Source: Dryococelus australis (lineage: Eukaryota > Arthropoda > Insecta > Phasmatodea > Phasmatidae). From it: 64,000 nucleotides of DNA. Below, one piece after another: positions 61,111 through 64,000 of this stretch. A model generated the notes under the pieces. That model had not been told where the DNA came from, made no database searches, and saw nothing but the letters and a program-made list of their open reading frames with translations. The position numbers and the translations under genes were made by a program. Positions within the stretch are counted from its first letter, which is position 1. Every line of letters begins with the position of its first letter. The stretch spans positions 140,625,793 to 140,689,792 of the forward strand of contig CM057000.1 of NCBI GenBank assembly GCA_029891345.1, written 5' to 3'.

Positions 61111-62352
61111 ATTGTAAGAACTTCTTCCAGAGCTAGCCACGAGTAGTAGAATTCTCAATAATATTTATTCAAATCTCTGGGGTGCCTTTTGCATGCATCA
61201 ATCTGGGAGGGCAATGAGTATTGTAATTATGCACGTAATTTTCAATGATGTAATGGGCTACCCAGGATAGTGGGCTTTATTAGCGCAATACATATTTCCT
61301 GGTTTGCCGCTTATATATTCCGCCCATGAGCGCACGTAGCTCGTATATGGGGTGAAGTCGCCCATAGAACGTGCATTCTTACCACACAGCAAGCTGGCAT
61401 GCGTCAATCGACCACCTGTTGAGCGACGTAGACCCATCTTCGGTTTCTACTACTGTGCTGCAGGTCGGGAAGGTGTATGTCTCAATCGTCGAACTCTTGA
61501 TGGGCTTCTAGGCGAACGCCTCTCCTGTGTGCGCATTGCCTTGAGTGGGTTGGGCTTCTGGGCATGCACCTACTGCGTGCACACTGCTCTTGAATGAGTA
61601 GTGGGGCCCGTATCTGGGTTGTGCGCCATCTGGTTACAATCTCTGCCTTTCCTTCCCTCTTCGTTCTCTTTCCCTCCTCTTGGTAGAGGTCGGGAGTCGG
61701 GACAAAGTCATCTGCTTCTCAGCGCCGAGCAGGGAAGCCCCGTTGTGTCTTCTTTTTACCAAGGGAGGAAGAAACTTAGAAGGAGGTTGGGGAACAAGCC
61801 GTTTTAATACTAGGCCTTCCTAATTCGAGAGCAGAATTACACTGGCGTGATAAAGTGAAAAGATAATTTATACAGCGTGTGTACAAATATGGTTTAAAAA
61901 TTTGATTTTTACATTAATTGATTTATTTTTCTGTTCTCGAAAAATTAAATTGGGATCTTAACGAGCAAGTTCTCATGCGGGAGCGGTATACTGTGGCCTC
62001 TGGGGTAATAAATTAATTACACTGGGGTGATCGCACAGTATCCATCATTCAGTAAAAATTACAAGTTTTAATTAATAAGAATAATTATTAATTACACATG
62101 TGAAGTTAATGGTTACTCTCGTACAAGCTAAGGGGGCATTGCATCATGGGCACAAGACACTGAAATAACTCAAGCAAAAATAAAAAAAAAAATGTTACCT
62201 TGGTAGTCTCTAGGTTGATTGGTGTAGCACGATTTGTGCGTAACATAGTATACGTTGCTGGAAACATTTTTGGTACAACATGAACACTGTGATGCCGGCT
62301 AGCAGCCAGCACTCTTGAATTCACTGAGTGTTCATTTTCAGAGCAGCAGCTC
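61111..62352. other. Unassigned stretch
   Basis: 61340-61800 is GC-rich with open frames but without family similarity. A duplicated word 'aattacactggcgtgat' (61833) and 'aattacactggggtgat' (62015) suggests a repeat. A weak exon-like frame at 62199-62352 is discussed under findings. Confidence 0.4.
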
Positions 62353-63260
62353 ATGATTAGATTACAAATGCCCTTCATTAACATACATTCTCAATGGCAT
62401 ATTTATCACGTTAAGTCGGTCTCATATCACTTAAACAATCATTCCTGCACGCTTCAACAGCCATATTCGCTAATCGCAATCTACCACATAACAGAAACTG
62501 TTAAGGCAGTTTCACCCTCCACCCACCCCTCCCAGGATGTTGTATTCATCCCTCCCGAGTCTCTCATCGGCGACAATGCCAAGTGTTATGACCGCTGCCA
62601 TTTTTGACTGATGTCAGTTCTTTGCTCGACTCATGTAAGCACCTTTGCACATCTGCCATCCCCTTTGCAGTCACTAACATTTTCCCCCACCAGTTTGTTT
62701 TAACCAACCCCCCTCCCTACAGCATGGTCAATTGTACAAACTCATCGCTCGATACTATCATCCCCACCCATCCCCTTAAGAGCTGTAGAGCCCCACGTCC
62801 CATGTGGTTGCCAGGTCACCACACCCGCCGGCATTAATAGTCATGCTGCACATTCGTGTGATGTGCGGGTACCTGTCATCCCTCTTCATCAAACTGTCAT
62901 TCCGGTACACTGGTTCTCCAAGCAGTCCTTTCACCTTCCCCAACTATCCCTGCTGGAGGGGATTCACTTCTACAACATTTCACCTGCTCTGAATACTGAC
63001 TGGCATGTAAATTATACCAAATTTCCTATTTTGCAAGATGATGTTCCCAGCACTACTAGTGGCACATTCACATCCCCATGGCTGTTTTCCCTCATTGACC
63101 CTGCTTATTTTGATTACTTCACCCACTGTTTTTCCTGCTATGCCTTGCCGTATTTTAATTTCCCTTCCCATTCAACCCTGTGTATGTACTGTTTCCATTT
63201 TTTTTATTCAACGATTTTCAGGTGGATTTCCTGCGAGGCCTAATGAGCCTCCACGACGTC
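62353..63260 (+). other. Pyrimidine-rich coding-like stretch, possibly a broken envelope- or retroelement-derived gene
   Basis: Several plus-strand frames follow each other with Pro-, Cys- and Ser-rich residues and N-glycosylation-like triplets. The composition is unusual for the AT-rich surroundings. It could be a dead envelope-like or other retroelement gene, but I recognise no defining domain. If it is such a gene it is broken in several places. Confidence 0.2.
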
Positions 63261-64000
63261 AACAGAGAATTGAGAGATAACACATGTTACAGAAAGATTC
63301 CATTTATCCATTTAGCCTAATTTTTAACATGGTAAACAGACTCATTTATTCCCATTTGTACTTACTTTCTTATGAACTGTTCAGAACATTCCCTCCTCTC
63401 AATACGTCGTCGTTGTGTGTATATTAGTTATTTGCCTTTATGTGAGCATTATATTGCCCTACAGATTTTTGCTATAATTTAGGCCATGCTAACGACGTGT
63501 TATGCCTCCTGACATTATCGATAATCTCTTTGTAATTGACCTGCCTAATGTTTGGTCTCGCGCATTGCTTCAGTTTAGCTATCTTTGCACTTGATGAGCT
63601 TAATAATTGTAAACGTATGTGTTTTTGCAGTTCACACTGCCCTAACCCTTTTACAAGCAAACCAGTATATTCGAAATGTTTTGGTAAGGATTGGAGTCAC
63701 CCCCATTGATTTATATATGTTTGTACCCTACAAAGATGTCTAATATTATTCCTCGCTTAGGGTTGGTATCAAGTTTGTTTACCAGTGACCAAAGTTCTCT
63801 ACTTTCTTATATTTGTATTTGTGAGCATCAGTTAGCATGCCTCTTGGTATTATTGGTGATATTGCAGTAATTAAGCACAGGCCTACACTTTTGACTCTTA
63901 AAAGGCCTCAACTACATGTATATTTGCACCAAATGCATTAAGGTGAATACGTATAAGAGTTATTGCAGTTCAAACTGCTTATACATTTTTTTCCACAGAT
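63261..64000. other. Gene-free right edge
   Basis: AT-rich sequence with no coding similarity; presumably still within the large upstream intron of the DDX60-like gene. Confidence 0.45.

Noticed and set aside
1-64000. CRISPR arrays, bacterial operons, rRNA genes or a toxin-antitoxin system
   Set aside because: No spaced direct-repeat array, no ribosome-binding-site-led gene clusters and no rRNA-like sequence; the window is eukaryotic.

Overview
The window looks like nuclear DNA of a large-genome arthropod, most likely an insect of the hemimetabolous (polyneopteran) type. It is AT-rich and gene-poor, with spliced minus-strand coding, introns over 10 kb, and many broken transposable elements: Ty3/Gypsy and Ty1/Copia LTR elements, Tc1/mariner, pogo-like, TTF-type hAT and tRNA-derived SINEs. 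The order of insect is an inference from repeat style, not a demonstrated assignment.

The one host gene I can support is the 3' end of a DDX60-like gene (Ski2-type DExD/H-box RNA helicase family, antiviral RNA response in vertebrates). It lies on the minus strand as four exons at 52621-52334, 41700-41547, 27100-26967 and 23863-23570. All introns seen have GT/AG borders, the phases agree (0, 1, 0), and the stop codon is overlapped by a polyadenylation signal. Together the exons give 289 residues of the C-terminus, and motifs occur in the same order as in vertebrate DDX60/DDX60L. The helicase core exons must lie beyond the right edge, because the intron upstream of 52621 runs more than 11 kb.

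Layout. 1-20 kb (downstream of the gene): two related minus-strand Gypsy fossils (1-1620 and 10514-13512), a PHD-like Cys/His cluster, a TTF-type hAT fragment, a pogo transposase fragment, and a 1.8-kb LTR-like unit (17300-19109). 21-23.5 kb: a pogo/Tigger-type non-autonomous element and the 3' flank of the gene. Intron 23864-26966: a G-rich minisatellite and a MITE. Intron 27101-41546: a Gypsy 3' end with LTR, then a stack of three LTR-element fossils (Gypsy minus, Gypsy plus, Copia minus), the middle one carrying a SINE with a 15-bp target duplication and a tRNA-like insert. Intron 41701-52333: a Tc1 element, a 2.7-kb terminal-inverted-repeat element, a tRNA-derived SINE and a second copy of the 1.8-kb LTR-like unit. 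52.6-64 kb: a 217-bp-arm inverted repeat around a Tc1 remnant, a second hAT fragment, a third Tc1 fragment, a Copia LTR, a third LTR-like unit with minisatellite, and unassigned sequence.

No operon, CRISPR array or bacterial system is present. The best targets for a second look are the DDX60-like gene itself, the long inverted repeat inside its transcript unit, the paired 1.8-kb LTR-like units, and the unnamed SINE families.
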